The position numbers and the translations under genes are program-made. A stretch of 64,000 nucleotides of DNA from an uncultured Flavobacteriales bacterium (GTDB taxonomy: Bacteria; Bacteroidota; Bacteroidia; Flavobacteriales_G; Salibacteraceae): positions 88,652-152,651 of the forward strand of contig CAKZKD010000018.1 in the NCBI GenBank assembly GCA_937121175.1, written 5' to 3'. Below are positions 17,134 through 26,287 of this stretch, one piece after another (within the stretch, counting starts at the first letter, position 1; the number at the start of each line of letters is the position of its first letter). The notes below the pieces were generated by a model. It was not told the origin of the DNA. It saw only the letters and a program-made list of their open reading frames with translations, and ran no database searches.

Positions 17134-18012
17134 CTACAATTTAATAATACGCTGAAGCTCGCGTATTTCTTCTGCCTTATGGCCATGCCCCTCTTGCTCG
17201 TAAGAATGAATAAGATTGTTCATTGAACGAACCATAATGTCATAATTACTGCATGGCAAAAAGAAAATTGGGTTTGGTTTTAGCTTTAACTCTGCCAAAA
17301 AAGCGTCGATATCACTCTTACCAAATACACTTCCACCTGAGAATGGATTAATGTAAAATAAAATCTTTGAATCTGCGCCTTCTTGATGCATAGGTAGTTG
17401 CATTTGGTCACCCCAAGCAAGAATAAAATGTCTTGGAAGGTTAACCCCATAAACTGGCAAATCCAACCTTTTTGATAATATTAAATACAATATAGCCAGA
17501 GAAATGGGATTACCTTTTTTACCTTCTAAAACCCTATTAATAAACGAGTTATCGGAAGAGTGGTAATTCTTTTTATTCCCTTCAAAACCGTGAACATCAA
17601 ATAAAATGTGATTGAACACCTTTAGTTTTTCCAAAGCAGTGAGTCCGTCGTGAAACTCTAACCAAATATCTTTTTCCAGCCGATTGATGGTCGTTTTTAT
17701 TTCTTCTTCATCAATTTCTGGATATTGGTATTTGGCAAGTGACAGCATTCCTGTAAGCAGGTCTTTTTCTTCCGTACTTGCCCATTGCTTAAGGTCTGCT
17801 TTAACGTTATCGAACTGAATATTATGAATAATGTTCTCAACCCTACTTTGGAAAAGAATCCCATAGGCTTCATGCTCCCAAGCATCTTCTAATACTGGAA
17901 TAATTCCCTCTCCCATGGATTCAATTTTCAATCGAATTTGGTCGAACACCAGTTCATCGGGGTCATCCAATAAAGAAATTAACGCTTGCAATTCATTTTG
18001 AGCAGATGCCAT
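17134..18012 (-). CDS. SirB1/transglutaminase-like family protein
   Basis: 292 residues. A HEAT-like helical N-terminus (ALISLLDDPDELVFDQIRLKI) precedes a transglutaminase-like core with VLEGKKGNPISLAILYLILSKR and the block LDLPVYGVNLPRHFILAW. This is the SirB1 pattern, in which the catalytic Cys of true transglutaminases is absent, so it is unlikely to be a crosslinking enzyme. The tail looks like a short TPR (NNLIHSYEQEGHGHKAEEIREL). The molecular role of the family is not established. A CAAATGTA (TAnnTTTG on the minus strand) at 18018-18025 could be its -7 element. Confidence 0.8.
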   Translation of the reverse strand: MASAQNELQALISLLDDPDELVFDQIRLKIESMGEGIIPVLEDAWEHEAYGILFQSRVENIIHNIQFDNVKADLKQWASTEEKDLLTGMLSLAKYQYPEIDEEEIKTTINRLEKDIWLEFHDGLTALEKLKVFNHILFDVHGFEGNKKNYHSSDNSFINRVLEGKKGNPISLAILYLILSKRLDLPVYGVNLPRHFILAWGDQMQLPMHQEGADSKILFYINPFSGGSVFGKSDIDAFLAELKLKPNPIFFLPCSNYDIMVRSMNNLIHSYEQEGHGHKAEEIRELQRIIKL

Positions 18013-18073
18013 CAGGGCAAATGTAGAGGCAAGTACGGATGAGCCTTTTAGCTCATTTTTTTAGTTATAAATA

Positions 18074-18970
18074 CTAAACTGTTAATCTATCTAAAACAGT
18101 TACAATGAGCCTTTCAACGGTTTTCTTGTAATCTTCACTGTAAGATTGTGTGAATCTATTTGCAATAACGGCACAAACGGTAGCACAGTTATGCCCTAAT
18201 AATCCACCTATTCCGTACAGGCCAGATGTTTCCATTTCAAAGTTTATAATTCGGTTTTCTTTGGAACGAAAGTTATTTAGTAATTCATTCTGATTTGGAA
18301 TTTGGGCATGTAAACGTAAAACTCTCCCTTGTGGACCATAAAAGCCATTTGCTGTGGCGGTAATCCCCTTATTCATTCCTTCGCCAAGCAAATCAATTAG
18401 TTCAGGGTTGCCTTCAGAAACATAAACTGAAATTTCATGTCCATTAGCCTTGTAAAATGCTTCAAAATCGGACTTAACCTTTTGTTCTTGATTAGTGAGC
18501 TCGTGCTTATAAAAATCTAATAAACCATCAAAGCCTAATCCGAAGGATGAAATTGCAAATGAATCAACCGCTACATCTTTTTGCAAGGCTCCACAGGTAC
18601 CTATTCTAATTAAATTCAAAGATTTGGGATTTGGTAAAAACGCTCTGGTTTCAAGGTTAATATTAACCGCAGCATCCAATTCATTTATCGCAATATCGAT
18701 ATTGTCTGTACCTATACCGGTTGACATAACAGTAATCCGCTTACCGTTGTACATTCCAGTTTGAGTGCAAAACTCTCGGTTTTGGATTGAGAATTCAATG
18801 TTTTCAAAATGTTTGCTCACTCGCTCCACTCTTCCTTGGTCTCCAACCAGTAAAACCGTATCCGCAATATGCTCAGGTTTAAGGTGTAAATGATAAACAC
18901 TTCCATCATCATTTAGCACCAACTCGCTCTCTGATAGTGTTTTACTCTCTATATTTAAAGACGCTCTCAT
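18074..18970 (-). CDS. Nucleoside phosphorylase (uridine phosphorylase-like)
   Basis: 298 residues. The phosphate-binding GDQGRVERV, the block MSTGIGTDNIDIAINEL and IRIGTCGALQKDV, and the late NFEMETSGLYGIGGLLGHNCATV are those of the PNP/UDP family that splits nucleosides with phosphate to base plus ribose 1-phosphate. NFEMETSGLY corresponds to the region that holds the ribose-binding Met-Glu pair. The sequence is closest to uridine phosphorylase-like members in Bacteroidota, but the base preference cannot be read with certainty. It is a salvage enzyme in the cytoplasm and is monocistronic. Confidence 0.9.
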   Translation of the reverse strand: MRASLNIESKTLSESELVLNDDGSVYHLHLKPEHIADTVLLVGDQGRVERVSKHFENIEFSIQNREFCTQTGMYNGKRITVMSTGIGTDNIDIAINELDAAVNINLETRAFLPNPKSLNLIRIGTCGALQKDVAVDSFAISSFGLGFDGLLDFYKHELTNQEQKVKSDFEAFYKANGHEISVYVSEGNPELIDLLGEGMNKGITATANGFYGPQGRVLRLHAQIPNQNELLNNFRSKENRIINFEMETSGLYGIGGLLGHNCATVCAVIANRFTQSYSEDYKKTVERLIVTVLDRLTV

Positions 18971-19054
18971 AGTTCTACGATAAGATTATGAAGCCAAGTT
19001 AGTATTAATCGGTTTTCGTTACAATTAATCCATATTTTATTTCAAATTTGTCCA

Positions 19055-19573
19055 ATGCTCAATGGAACTAAAATAAAGCTGCGCGCTTTAGAACCAAAAG
19101 ATATTGATGTACTTTTTGAATGGGAGAACAATACTTCTTTCTGGAGAATTTCAGACACCATTCAACCCTTTAGTCGTTTTGCTTTAGAGCAGTACGTAAG
19201 CAGTGTTCAAGATATATACACCCAAAAACAATTGCGGTTTATGATTGAAGAAAAGGACTCCAAAACTGCTATTGGTTGCGTTGATTTGTTCGATTTTGAC
19301 CCGAGAAACAAACGTGTAGGGGTTGGTATATTAATTAGCGATTCAATTAACCGTTCGAAAGGTTTTGGTAGGGAATCCATTGAGTTAATTTTAGAATATT
19401 GTTTTGCCATTTTAGAATGCCATCAAGTTTATTGTAACGTTCTTCTTGACAACGAAATTAGCATCAAGCTATTTAAAAGCCTTGGCTTTGGGTCAGTAGG
19501 TGTAAAAAAAGACTGGATTCGAATTGATAAAAAAATGCACGACGAAGTCCTCCTCCAAAAAATATTGAATTAA
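19055..19573 (+). CDS. GNAT-family N-acetyltransferase (RimJ/RimL-like)
   Basis: 172 residues. LNGTKIKLRALEPKDIDVLFEWENN is the usual N-terminus. The acetyl-CoA loop is seen as SDSINRSKGFGRESIEL (R-x-x-G-x-G), and DNEISIKLFKSLGF is the C-terminal helix. It resembles SpeG-like and ribosomal-protein acetyltransferases, but the substrate is not readable. The stop codon abuts the TTG start of mltG (TAATTG), so the two are cotranscribed. Confidence 0.87.
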   Translation: MLNGTKIKLRALEPKDIDVLFEWENNTSFWRISDTIQPFSRFALEQYVSSVQDIYTQKQLRFMIEEKDSKTAIGCVDLFDFDPRNKRVGVGILISDSINRSKGFGRESIELILEYCFAILECHQVYCNVLLDNEISIKLFKSLGFGSVGVKKDWIRIDKKMHDEVLLQKILN

Positions 19574-20599
19574 TTGAAAAAAATAATTGCCCTAATAATT
19601 GTGTCAGGATTAATTGTAGGTGGCTATATGGCCAACAATTTCTACAATAGAATATACAGTGACGCAATTATTTCTTCACAAAATCCGACTCTTTATATTG
19701 AAAGTAATTGGAATTATGAAGATTTAAAAAACGCATTAAAAGACTCTTCTTGGCTTAAAGACGTGGATGATTTTGACTGGGTTGCTCAGAAAAAAAATTA
19801 CCCTACCCTCTTAAAACCAGGGAAATATGAAATTAAAACGGGCTGGAGTAATGCCCAATTCATTGACTTGTTGCGTTCTGGAGAACAATTACCCATACGC
19901 GTTACTTTTAATAATCAACGAACATTAAAAAAATTAGCGGGTCATGTATCGCGCTATTTTGAGGCAGATTCTGCTGCTTTTGCAACCCATATTTTGAATT
20001 CCGAAACCCATAAGAAATATGGATTTAATGCAGCTACATTTCCTGCTCTTTTCATTCCAAACACGTATGAGTTTTATTGGAATACAAATCCAGAAAAATT
20101 TGTGGCAAGAATGGCATCTGAATTCAAAATTTTTTGGACCGAAAAAAGGAAAGCCAAAGCGACTAAACTTGGTCTCACACAAAGTGAAACCGTTACCCTA
20201 GCTAGTATTGTAGAAGAAGAAACCAAAATGAACGATGAGAAGCCACGGGTTGCCGGGGTATATTTAAACAGGTTAAAAAAAGGAATGCTATTACAGGCCG
20301 ACCCGACGCTCATTTTTGGAATTGGTGATTTTAGTATCAGGCGTGTGCTTAACATTCACAAAAAAATTGATTCTCCTTATAACACCTATATTTACAAAGG
20401 GTTACCACCTGGACCAATTCGTATTCCAGAAATTTCTTCAATTGACGCAGTGTTAAACCCAGAAAAACACAATTACTTTTATTTCTGTGCGAAAGAGGAC
20501 TTTTCTGGATATCACAATTTCTCAAATTCGTACCGAGAACATTTGAATAATGCAAAAAGGTATCAGCGTGCCTTGAACCAAAGAAAAATTTACAAATAA
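19574..20599 (+). CDS. mltG: Endolytic murein transglycosylase MltG
   Basis: 341 residues starting at TTG 19574. The N-terminal membrane anchor is IIALIIVSGLIVGGYMAN. The YceG-like domain shows TLASIVEEETKMNDEKPRVAGVYLNRL, whose first Glu of EEE is the catalytic acid region, then LLQADPTLIFGIGD, GLPPGPIRIPEISSIDAVLNP and YFYFCA. MltG cleaves nascent glycan strands and so limits their length in peptidoglycan synthesis. The stop is one base before the ATG of the phosphohexomutase gene, so GNAT, mltG and the mutase form one operon. Confidence 0.96.
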   Translation: MKKIIALIIVSGLIVGGYMANNFYNRIYSDAIISSQNPTLYIESNWNYEDLKNALKDSSWLKDVDDFDWVAQKKNYPTLLKPGKYEIKTGWSNAQFIDLLRSGEQLPIRVTFNNQRTLKKLAGHVSRYFEADSAAFATHILNSETHKKYGFNAATFPALFIPNTYEFYWNTNPEKFVARMASEFKIFWTEKRKAKATKLGLTQSETVTLASIVEEETKMNDEKPRVAGVYLNRLKKGMLLQADPTLIFGIGDFSIRRVLNIHKKIDSPYNTYIYKGLPPGPIRIPEISSIDAVLNPEKHNYFYFCAKEDFSGYHNFSNSYREHLNNAKRYQRALNQRKIYK

Positions 20600-20600
20600 G

Positions 20601-21983
20601 ATGAAAATTAAATTCGGAACTGATGGCTGGAGAGCTATCATAGCAAAGGAATTTACAAACTATAATGTTGCCCGTGTAACAGAGGGTGTCGTAGAATGGT
20701 TAAAATTAAAAACCACTAAACCAAAAGTAGTATTGGGTTTCGATTGCCGTTTTGCCGGACTACAGTTCATGGAAGAAGCATCAAAAGTATTATTGCATCA
20801 TGGTGTAGAAGTTGTTATTTATAATTCCCCTATAACCACTCCAGCTATAAGTTTGGCTGCTAAAGAACTAGACTGCGATTTAGGAATAATTTTTACCGCA
20901 TCACACAACCCCGCTAGCTACAACGGATACAAGTTGAAAGGTGGATACGGCGGCCCGCTTCTGGCCGAAGACATAGCTCTTGTAGAAAAACACATTCCTG
21001 ATTCGGTTGGCGCAGATTATGAAAAAGCAGACTTAAAAAATGCACAACAAATAGACCTTAAAGAACTATACATCAATAAGTTAAGGGAATCGTTTGATTT
21101 GAAAAAAATAAATGATTCTGACTTAGGCATTTCTTACGACGCCATGTACGGCAGCGGTCAGTTCATTTTTAAAGAAATTTTTCCGAATGCTGATTTATTT
21201 AGAAATGAATGGAATCCTACTTTTTATGGAATAAACCCTGAGCCTATTCTCAAAAACTTAGGTGCATATCAAACCCATTTAAAAAATAGCGAAAGTTTAG
21301 ATTTTGCCTTAGTGAATGATGGCGATGCAGATAGAATTGGGCTCATGGATGGAAAAGGCAACTACATCGATTCTCACAATATAATGCTACTTCTACTCCA
21401 TTATTTGCACAATTACAAAAAGCTTTCAGGTAAGGTGGCAACGGGGTTTAGTTCCACTGTAAAAATTGCGCAATTCTGTAAAATGCACAACTTGGAATTA
21501 GAGATAGTACCGATTGGCTTCAAACATATCTGCGGATTAATGGTTGAGGAAGATATTCTGCTTGGCGGCGAAGAATCTGGCGGGATTGCTGTAACCGGAC
21601 ATATACCTGAACGTGATGGAATTTGGAACGGTTTAGTCTTACTTCAAGCCATGTTGGAAACCGGTAAATCTTTACCTGAATTGCTCGATGAAATCGAAGA
21701 ATTGGTAGGTAGCTTTTCATTCCAACGAATCGACTTGCAGATTCCTGAAGAAAAAAAGCTGGAAATTGTAGGTAACTGCAAATCAGGTAATTACTCCCAA
21801 TTCGATGATTGGACAGTGAAGCGCATTGAAACTTTAGATGGCTTTAAGTATTTTTTCAATGACGATGAATGGCTAATGATTAGACCCTCTGGAACCGAAC
21901 CTGTGCTGAGGACATACGCGGAAGGCAGAACCGAAAAACGAGCTAATGAAATCTTAGCTGCTTGTCATTCAGCGATACTGTAA
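20601..21983 (+). CDS. Phosphoglucomutase/phosphomannomutase family protein
   Basis: 460 residues of the alpha-D-phosphohexomutase superfamily. FGTDGWRAIIA starts domain 1. FTASHNPASYNGYK carries the phosphoserine (TASHNP). NDGDADRIGLMD is the Mg2+ loop, GGEESGG the sugar-binding loop, and RPSGTEPVLRTYAEG the phosphate-binding loop of domain 4. It interconverts hexose 1- and 6-phosphates; glucose, mannose or glucosamine cannot be separated with confidence, although GEESGG fits glucose or mannose rather than GlcN. It ends the GNAT-mltG operon and is followed by a terminator. Confidence 0.93.
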   Translation: MKIKFGTDGWRAIIAKEFTNYNVARVTEGVVEWLKLKTTKPKVVLGFDCRFAGLQFMEEASKVLLHHGVEVVIYNSPITTPAISLAAKELDCDLGIIFTASHNPASYNGYKLKGGYGGPLLAEDIALVEKHIPDSVGADYEKADLKNAQQIDLKELYINKLRESFDLKKINDSDLGISYDAMYGSGQFIFKEIFPNADLFRNEWNPTFYGINPEPILKNLGAYQTHLKNSESLDFALVNDGDADRIGLMDGKGNYIDSHNIMLLLLHYLHNYKKLSGKVATGFSSTVKIAQFCKMHNLELEIVPIGFKHICGLMVEEDILLGGEESGGIAVTGHIPERDGIWNGLVLLQAMLETGKSLPELLDEIEELVGSFSFQRIDLQIPEEKKLEIVGNCKSGNYSQFDDWTVKRIETLDGFKYFFNDDEWLMIRPSGTEPVLRTYAEGRTEKRANEILAACHSAIL

Positions 21984-21990
21984 AACCAAA

Positions 21991-22025
21991 AAAAGCCTCA
22001 TTACTCAAAAAGTAAAGAGGCTTTT
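21991..22025 (+). terminator. Terminator of the mltG-phosphohexomutase operon
   Basis: AAAAGCCTC...GAGGCTTTT with an inner TTACT/AGTAA pairing, 7 bases after the stop codon and followed by TATTTTAG. Confidence 0.85.
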
Positions 22026-22033
22026 ATTTTAGT

Positions 22034-22220
22034 GCTTACCGCAAAGGGGAATGCGGTAATCACAGACTACCTTCTTAAAGTTCGCTTCATTAATTAGGTA
22101 GAGAAGTCAAGGCAATATTACGCTGCTAATTTTTTGAATACACCTGTATTTATAACAACGGTCAATTTTGCATGCAGTAGGTTACCGTTCATCAAGTGTG
22201 AGAGTACTAATACTCAAAAA
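22034..22220. other. Structured intergenic region, possible small RNA
   Basis: There is no ORF here. TTACCGCA (22036-22043) and TGCGGTAA (22052-22059) form an 8-bp hairpin with an AAGGGGAA loop. Further on, GACTACCT pairs with AGGT and AGTC in AGGTAGAGAAGTC, and TTACCG occurs again near 22190. The strand is uncertain. It does not match tmRNA, RNase P, SRP or 6S landmarks that I know. It could be a small RNA or simply a decayed palindrome. Confidence 0.3.
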
Positions 22221-22266
22221 CTGTAATTTGGACTTGAAAAATAGAACACGATTTACAGTTTAGAAT

Positions 22267-22950
22267 ATGAGTATAATTACGAAAAAGAGTATTAAATTCC
22301 TTGAGGACCTTACGAAAAACAACAACCGAGATTGGTTTCAAGAAAACAAAAAACGCTATGAAGAAGCGCATCAGAATCTTATCGAGTTTTCGGATAAACT
22401 TTTAAAGCGTCTGAACACGGTCGATAACATAGAGACTCCAACAGGTAAAAAAGCACTCTATCGTATTTATAGAGATGTTCGATTTAGCAAAGACAAAAGC
22501 CCATACAAAACCTGGTTTGCTGGTGGATTTAAAAGAGCGACCCATCAACTAAGAGGCGGATACTACTTTCATATCGAACCCACTTCTGTATTTGCCGCTG
22601 GTGGGTTCTGGGGGCCGAATAAAGAAGATTTGCTTCTAATTAGAAAACAAATACAAGCTGACCCAGCACCATTGAGAGCAATTCTTGAAAGTTCGAGCTT
22701 TATAAAACACTTTGGTTCACTTGGCGGAGAACAATTAAAAACTGCGCCCAAGGGATTTGAAAAAGATGATCCAGCTATTGATTTATTGCGCTACAAACAA
22801 TTTTTAGTATCCAAAGAAATCAGTCCTGAAATTTTAAATTCGGAGAAGCTAATTGATGAAATAGAAAAATCGTTTTTGGCTATGCGTCCGTTTTTTGATT
22901 ACATGAGTGAAATCCTGACAACAAATTTGAATGGAGAGCCGTTAAAGTAA
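22267..22950 (+). CDS. DUF2461 family protein
   Basis: 227 residues that match DUF2461 (TIGR02453) along the full length. FLEDLTKNNNRDWFQENKKRYEEA is the N-terminal block. YRIYRDVRFSKDKSPYKTWF is the central signature, followed by GGYYFHIEP and GGFW. The family is widespread in bacteria and fungi and has no established activity. It is monocistronic, with a terminator 180 bases downstream that it shares with the convergent gene. Confidence 0.9.
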   Translation: MSIITKKSIKFLEDLTKNNNRDWFQENKKRYEEAHQNLIEFSDKLLKRLNTVDNIETPTGKKALYRIYRDVRFSKDKSPYKTWFAGGFKRATHQLRGGYYFHIEPTSVFAAGGFWGPNKEDLLLIRKQIQADPAPLRAILESSSFIKHFGSLGGEQLKTAPKGFEKDDPAIDLLRYKQFLVSKEISPEILNSEKLIDEIEKSFLAMRPFFDYMSEILTTNLNGEPLK

Positions 22951-23129
22951 ATTGTCCTAATACAAAGATTTCTACTATGAACCCACCTATACAATGTTAG
23001 GCATTACCGCAAGATATTTATTAAGACTTAGATTTAGAATTTAGAACAGGCATTTACAACACCTAGTTTTTACATAATGGAGTTCGACAATTTTACAACT
23101 AACTTGATTCGATGCGATTATTTAAAACG

Positions 23130-23165
23130 AAAGCGGCCTTCTTTTATGATAAAAAAGGCCGCTTT
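23130..23165. terminator. Bidirectional terminator between convergent genes
   Basis: AAAGCGGCCTT...AAGGCCGCTTT stem. T8 follows on the plus strand and TTTCGTTTT on the minus strand. It serves the DUF2461 gene and the minus-strand secreted protein that ends at 23189. Confidence 0.85.
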
Positions 23166-23188
23166 TTTTTAGTGTAGATGTCAGTGAT

Positions 23189-24718
23189 TTAGAAGTTTAC
23201 AACCTCTAACCTCCAAGTTACTTTCTTTTCTTTTCTCCAATATTCTAGCACAGTTATAAAACCTGGCTTACCTCTTGTAATCCACATTTCATTTGCATCT
23301 GTATCTAGTGAAATTTTATCATTTGTAAAACCGTTATCTGCATCAACGAAGTTTACTAACTGTATTACAGCTTGTCTTGCCAATTTACCTTTTTGTTTTT
23401 CCCTATCGTAAAATGCAATAGTATTTACGGATTTATCGGCGCTGAATTGGTTAAATTCATAATCCATCCAACCATTAGCTTTAAGAATTTTACCCAATAA
23501 ATGGGTATTCATAAATGCGGAACCTTCTGGAAGTAAAACAGATCTGTTCTTCTTATCGAAAGTGTTTACATTCTCCAATTCTCGATCTTTATTGATGTGT
23601 ATCATAATCATATCTCCTAATCGAATCTCCATACCTGAAGCTTCATCAGACATCATTCCTAAAGCACTAACTTGCTTTTTGTATTGTTCACCAATAGCAA
23701 TAATGTTTCCGTCCTTGGTGCGCACCACATCATGAAACAAAACACTGAATTTTTTGGATTTATCATACTCTTCTGCTGACATAAGTGGCTTAATATCAGA
23801 ATCCCAACCAAGGAATGTTTCATTTTCCCAAAGCCCTTCTTCACTAATATCTCTCATGAAAACGCCTTCGCTTTCAGCCTTCATCATTTTTTTATTAATA
23901 TCAAAATGCTCACCTATTAAAGTAAACCCATTTCCATCTTTAGCCATAAAAGCATTATGAGGCATTAGGTTGTACATTTTGCTCGATAGTGGTATATGAA
24001 ATTTTTCACTTCCTTCGAAACTGATTCCTTTCAAGTAAAACTTATAGTCTTTGCTTGTAATAGACTTCGCTGTGGATTCAAGAATGAGTATTTGAGAATT
24101 AGAAGCGGTCATGTACGAACCAGTAAATACTCCTTTTGGTGCTTTGGGCTTATAGGTCCATTTTATTTTACCTTCATTGTCAATGTAGGCTATTTTGTAT
24201 GAATAAGCTTCTGCTTTATCAGAATACACATCAATAAAACCATTTGAATTTGGAGACGAAACACTCATGAAGTTGTCTCTACCTGCCTGCAATGCAACAT
24301 TATAGGTTCGCATTTCATATTTGGTAGCGAGTCTGCTAACCCCTTTTGTAATTTCACCGTCTTTGTCCATTACACGATAAATCACTTTTTTTAGTTTTCT
24401 ATCGTAAAATTTAAAAAGTAAGTTAGAACCGTTATACGCTGCTTCGAGCATATAGGTCAGCTTTCCTTGTACAATAGATTTCTTGGACACCTCATTTAGG
24501 TTTGCATCCAGAGTGCGAATCTCAAATGCTCTTTGTCCGTTTTTTAGCTTATCCGTTTTGTAGAAAAAGTAATATCCAGTTACTTCATCATTCTTTGTAA
24601 TAACGCCGTAATTTCTAGGAGAAACCTTTTTTACATTCGTTACCGAATAGTCTTGTGCAAAGCCACTGCTGCAAAAAACGATTAGCGTCGTTAATAATCC
24701 AATAAAATTGTTTTTCAT
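23189..24718 (-). CDS. Secreted protein of unknown function, possibly DUF6770 family
   Basis: 509 residues. The signal peptide ends at SSGFAQ. The rest consists of short beta repeats with a propeller look (GYYFFYKTD, YNGSNLLFKFYDRK, YKIAYIDNEGKIKW, DGNGFTLIGEHF, VRTKDGNIIAIGEQYK). I associate this layout with DUF6770 of Bacteroidota, but the number is from memory. There is no C-terminal sorting domain, so it is probably periplasmic or outer-membrane associated. The M48 peptidase gene lies 19 bases upstream and the two are likely cotranscribed. Confidence 0.7.
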   Translation of the reverse strand: MKNNFIGLLTTLIVFCSSGFAQDYSVTNVKKVSPRNYGVITKNDEVTGYYFFYKTDKLKNGQRAFEIRTLDANLNEVSKKSIVQGKLTYMLEAAYNGSNLLFKFYDRKLKKVIYRVMDKDGEITKGVSRLATKYEMRTYNVALQAGRDNFMSVSSPNSNGFIDVYSDKAEAYSYKIAYIDNEGKIKWTYKPKAPKGVFTGSYMTASNSQILILESTAKSITSKDYKFYLKGISFEGSEKFHIPLSSKMYNLMPHNAFMAKDGNGFTLIGEHFDINKKMMKAESEGVFMRDISEEGLWENETFLGWDSDIKPLMSAEEYDKSKKFSVLFHDVVRTKDGNIIAIGEQYKKQVSALGMMSDEASGMEIRLGDMIMIHINKDRELENVNTFDKKNRSVLLPEGSAFMNTHLLGKILKANGWMDYEFNQFSADKSVNTIAFYDREKQKGKLARQAVIQLVNFVDADNGFTNDKISLDTDANEMWITRGKPGFITVLEYWRKEKKVTWRLEVVNF

Positions 24719-24737
24719 AATTGTTATATATTAATTT

Positions 24738-26186
24738 TTAATTGTTTACATGTTTTGTTGAATACGGAAAGTACTTAGCAAACTTTCCATTGGGGTAAAA
24801 TTGTTGGTACCGTTTTTTTAATTTAGTCATGGTCCCTTTATCTTCAATTCCCATGTCGTTCATCATTCTTGCATACGAAACTAGAAACCGACCATCGCGC
24901 TGATTAATAGTGTAAGAAGACTTTAAAAAATCGTAAACAGCTACTCTCAACTTAGGTAGCCTTGAAAAATAAAATGAATTCAAAACATTTAATAAGTCCG
25001 GGTCTTTTATATTCTCCGATGGCATTCTACTATAATTAAATAGCTCATGATGCTTTCGGCCGAAATATAATTGATACATACAATAGCCCGATATAGCTTT
25101 CAAATATTCAGAATTTGGATATTTAATTCTCAACCGTTCCGATTTTATTAAAGCTGCATCTACCATATCATATTCTACAAGTATGTTACAAGACTCAAAC
25201 TCCATTTGCATTTTAAACTTCAAAAATTCGTCTGTGGGTGCAGTCTCACAGATTTCCTCCTGTCGCCTTTCGACCTCTTCCAAAATCCATTCTTCTCGTT
25301 GTTCGACATCCGGATGAGATTTCACCAAATCCCATTTCGATTCACGCTCTGCATCATGAATATTCATCATTTCATTTGGTTCACCAGCTGATTTCGGCAA
25401 TCCAAGACGGTCGAATATTAAAACTGAACTTTTATCGAATTCCTCCGACATTTCTCCTAGCTTACGAACTTCATTCACACTCTCCGTGGCGCACAAGCTG
25501 GCATTCAGATACAAAACCAACCCAAGAGAGTCTGCCTCTCGTTCATACCTTCTTGAGTGAGAGCGTTGAGAATATAAATTGTCATTAAGTAAAGCAACCG
25601 CTGAAGTGTTTTTTCCGTACTCCATTCTATTAATTTCCTTAACTCGATCTTTAAATTCATCTGACTCGATGTAGTCATAAGTCTTAGTTATCTGGCGCTC
25701 AAAATGCCTAGAAAAATAATGTGCAAACTCATGGCACAATAAATAGGTCAGTTGATCTTCGTTGTCATAGAATGTTACGATATCTGGAATTACAGCAATA
25801 GTTCCATCCCCAGTAGAATAGGCATTGGCCCACGGAAATTTTGCAATAACTAAATTTACCCCTGAAAAGTCAAATTGTTGGTTGGCGACTGCTATCTTAT
25901 TCTTCAGAGTATTTAAATACTCAAGTGAGCTTGGTTCGAATAGATAGACATCGTTTTCAGCATAGTACTTTGCGTCTTTCGACCTCTTGCGATACAGCGT
26001 TTGAAACTTACTCTTATACTCTCCAACATAAGTAGTAGCGAAACTCGCATTTTGCTCCGAAACTCTTTCAATATATAAATCTCGAAGCTTTTCATTTGTC
26101 TTGAAATCGCTATGTTCTTGAGCAGAAACGTAACTAGATAAACTAATGAAAGCGAAAAGGTATATGAGTCGGTTAAAAACTACCAT
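24738..26186 (-). CDS. Secreted M48-family metallopeptidase
   Basis: 482 residues with a signal peptide (IYLFAFISLSSYVSAQ). The zinc site is HEFAHYFSRH (HExxH), with the third ligand in RREADSLGLVLYLNAS about 70 residues later. FDFSGVNLVIAKFPWANAYSTGDGTIAV before the site is the usual M48 strand order. The C-terminal third is helical and may hold TPR-like repeats. Unlike HtpX it has no membrane helices, so it resembles periplasmic BepA/LoiP proteases that act on misfolded outer-membrane proteins. It is the first gene of a two-gene operon with the DUF6770-like protein. Confidence 0.88.
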   Translation of the reverse strand: MVVFNRLIYLFAFISLSSYVSAQEHSDFKTNEKLRDLYIERVSEQNASFATTYVGEYKSKFQTLYRKRSKDAKYYAENDVYLFEPSSLEYLNTLKNKIAVANQQFDFSGVNLVIAKFPWANAYSTGDGTIAVIPDIVTFYDNEDQLTYLLCHEFAHYFSRHFERQITKTYDYIESDEFKDRVKEINRMEYGKNTSAVALLNDNLYSQRSHSRRYEREADSLGLVLYLNASLCATESVNEVRKLGEMSEEFDKSSVLIFDRLGLPKSAGEPNEMMNIHDAERESKWDLVKSHPDVEQREEWILEEVERRQEEICETAPTDEFLKFKMQMEFESCNILVEYDMVDAALIKSERLRIKYPNSEYLKAISGYCMYQLYFGRKHHELFNYSRMPSENIKDPDLLNVLNSFYFSRLPKLRVAVYDFLKSSYTINQRDGRFLVSYARMMNDMGIEDKGTMTKLKKRYQQFYPNGKFAKYFPYSTKHVNN

Positions 26187-26287
26187 TGGAACTGCGAAAA
26201 TAGTTACTCAATCAAAAAAAACATAAATTACATGATTTTTTTCATGATATAGACAAACTAACATCGATAATAATCTGGTAACGTACT

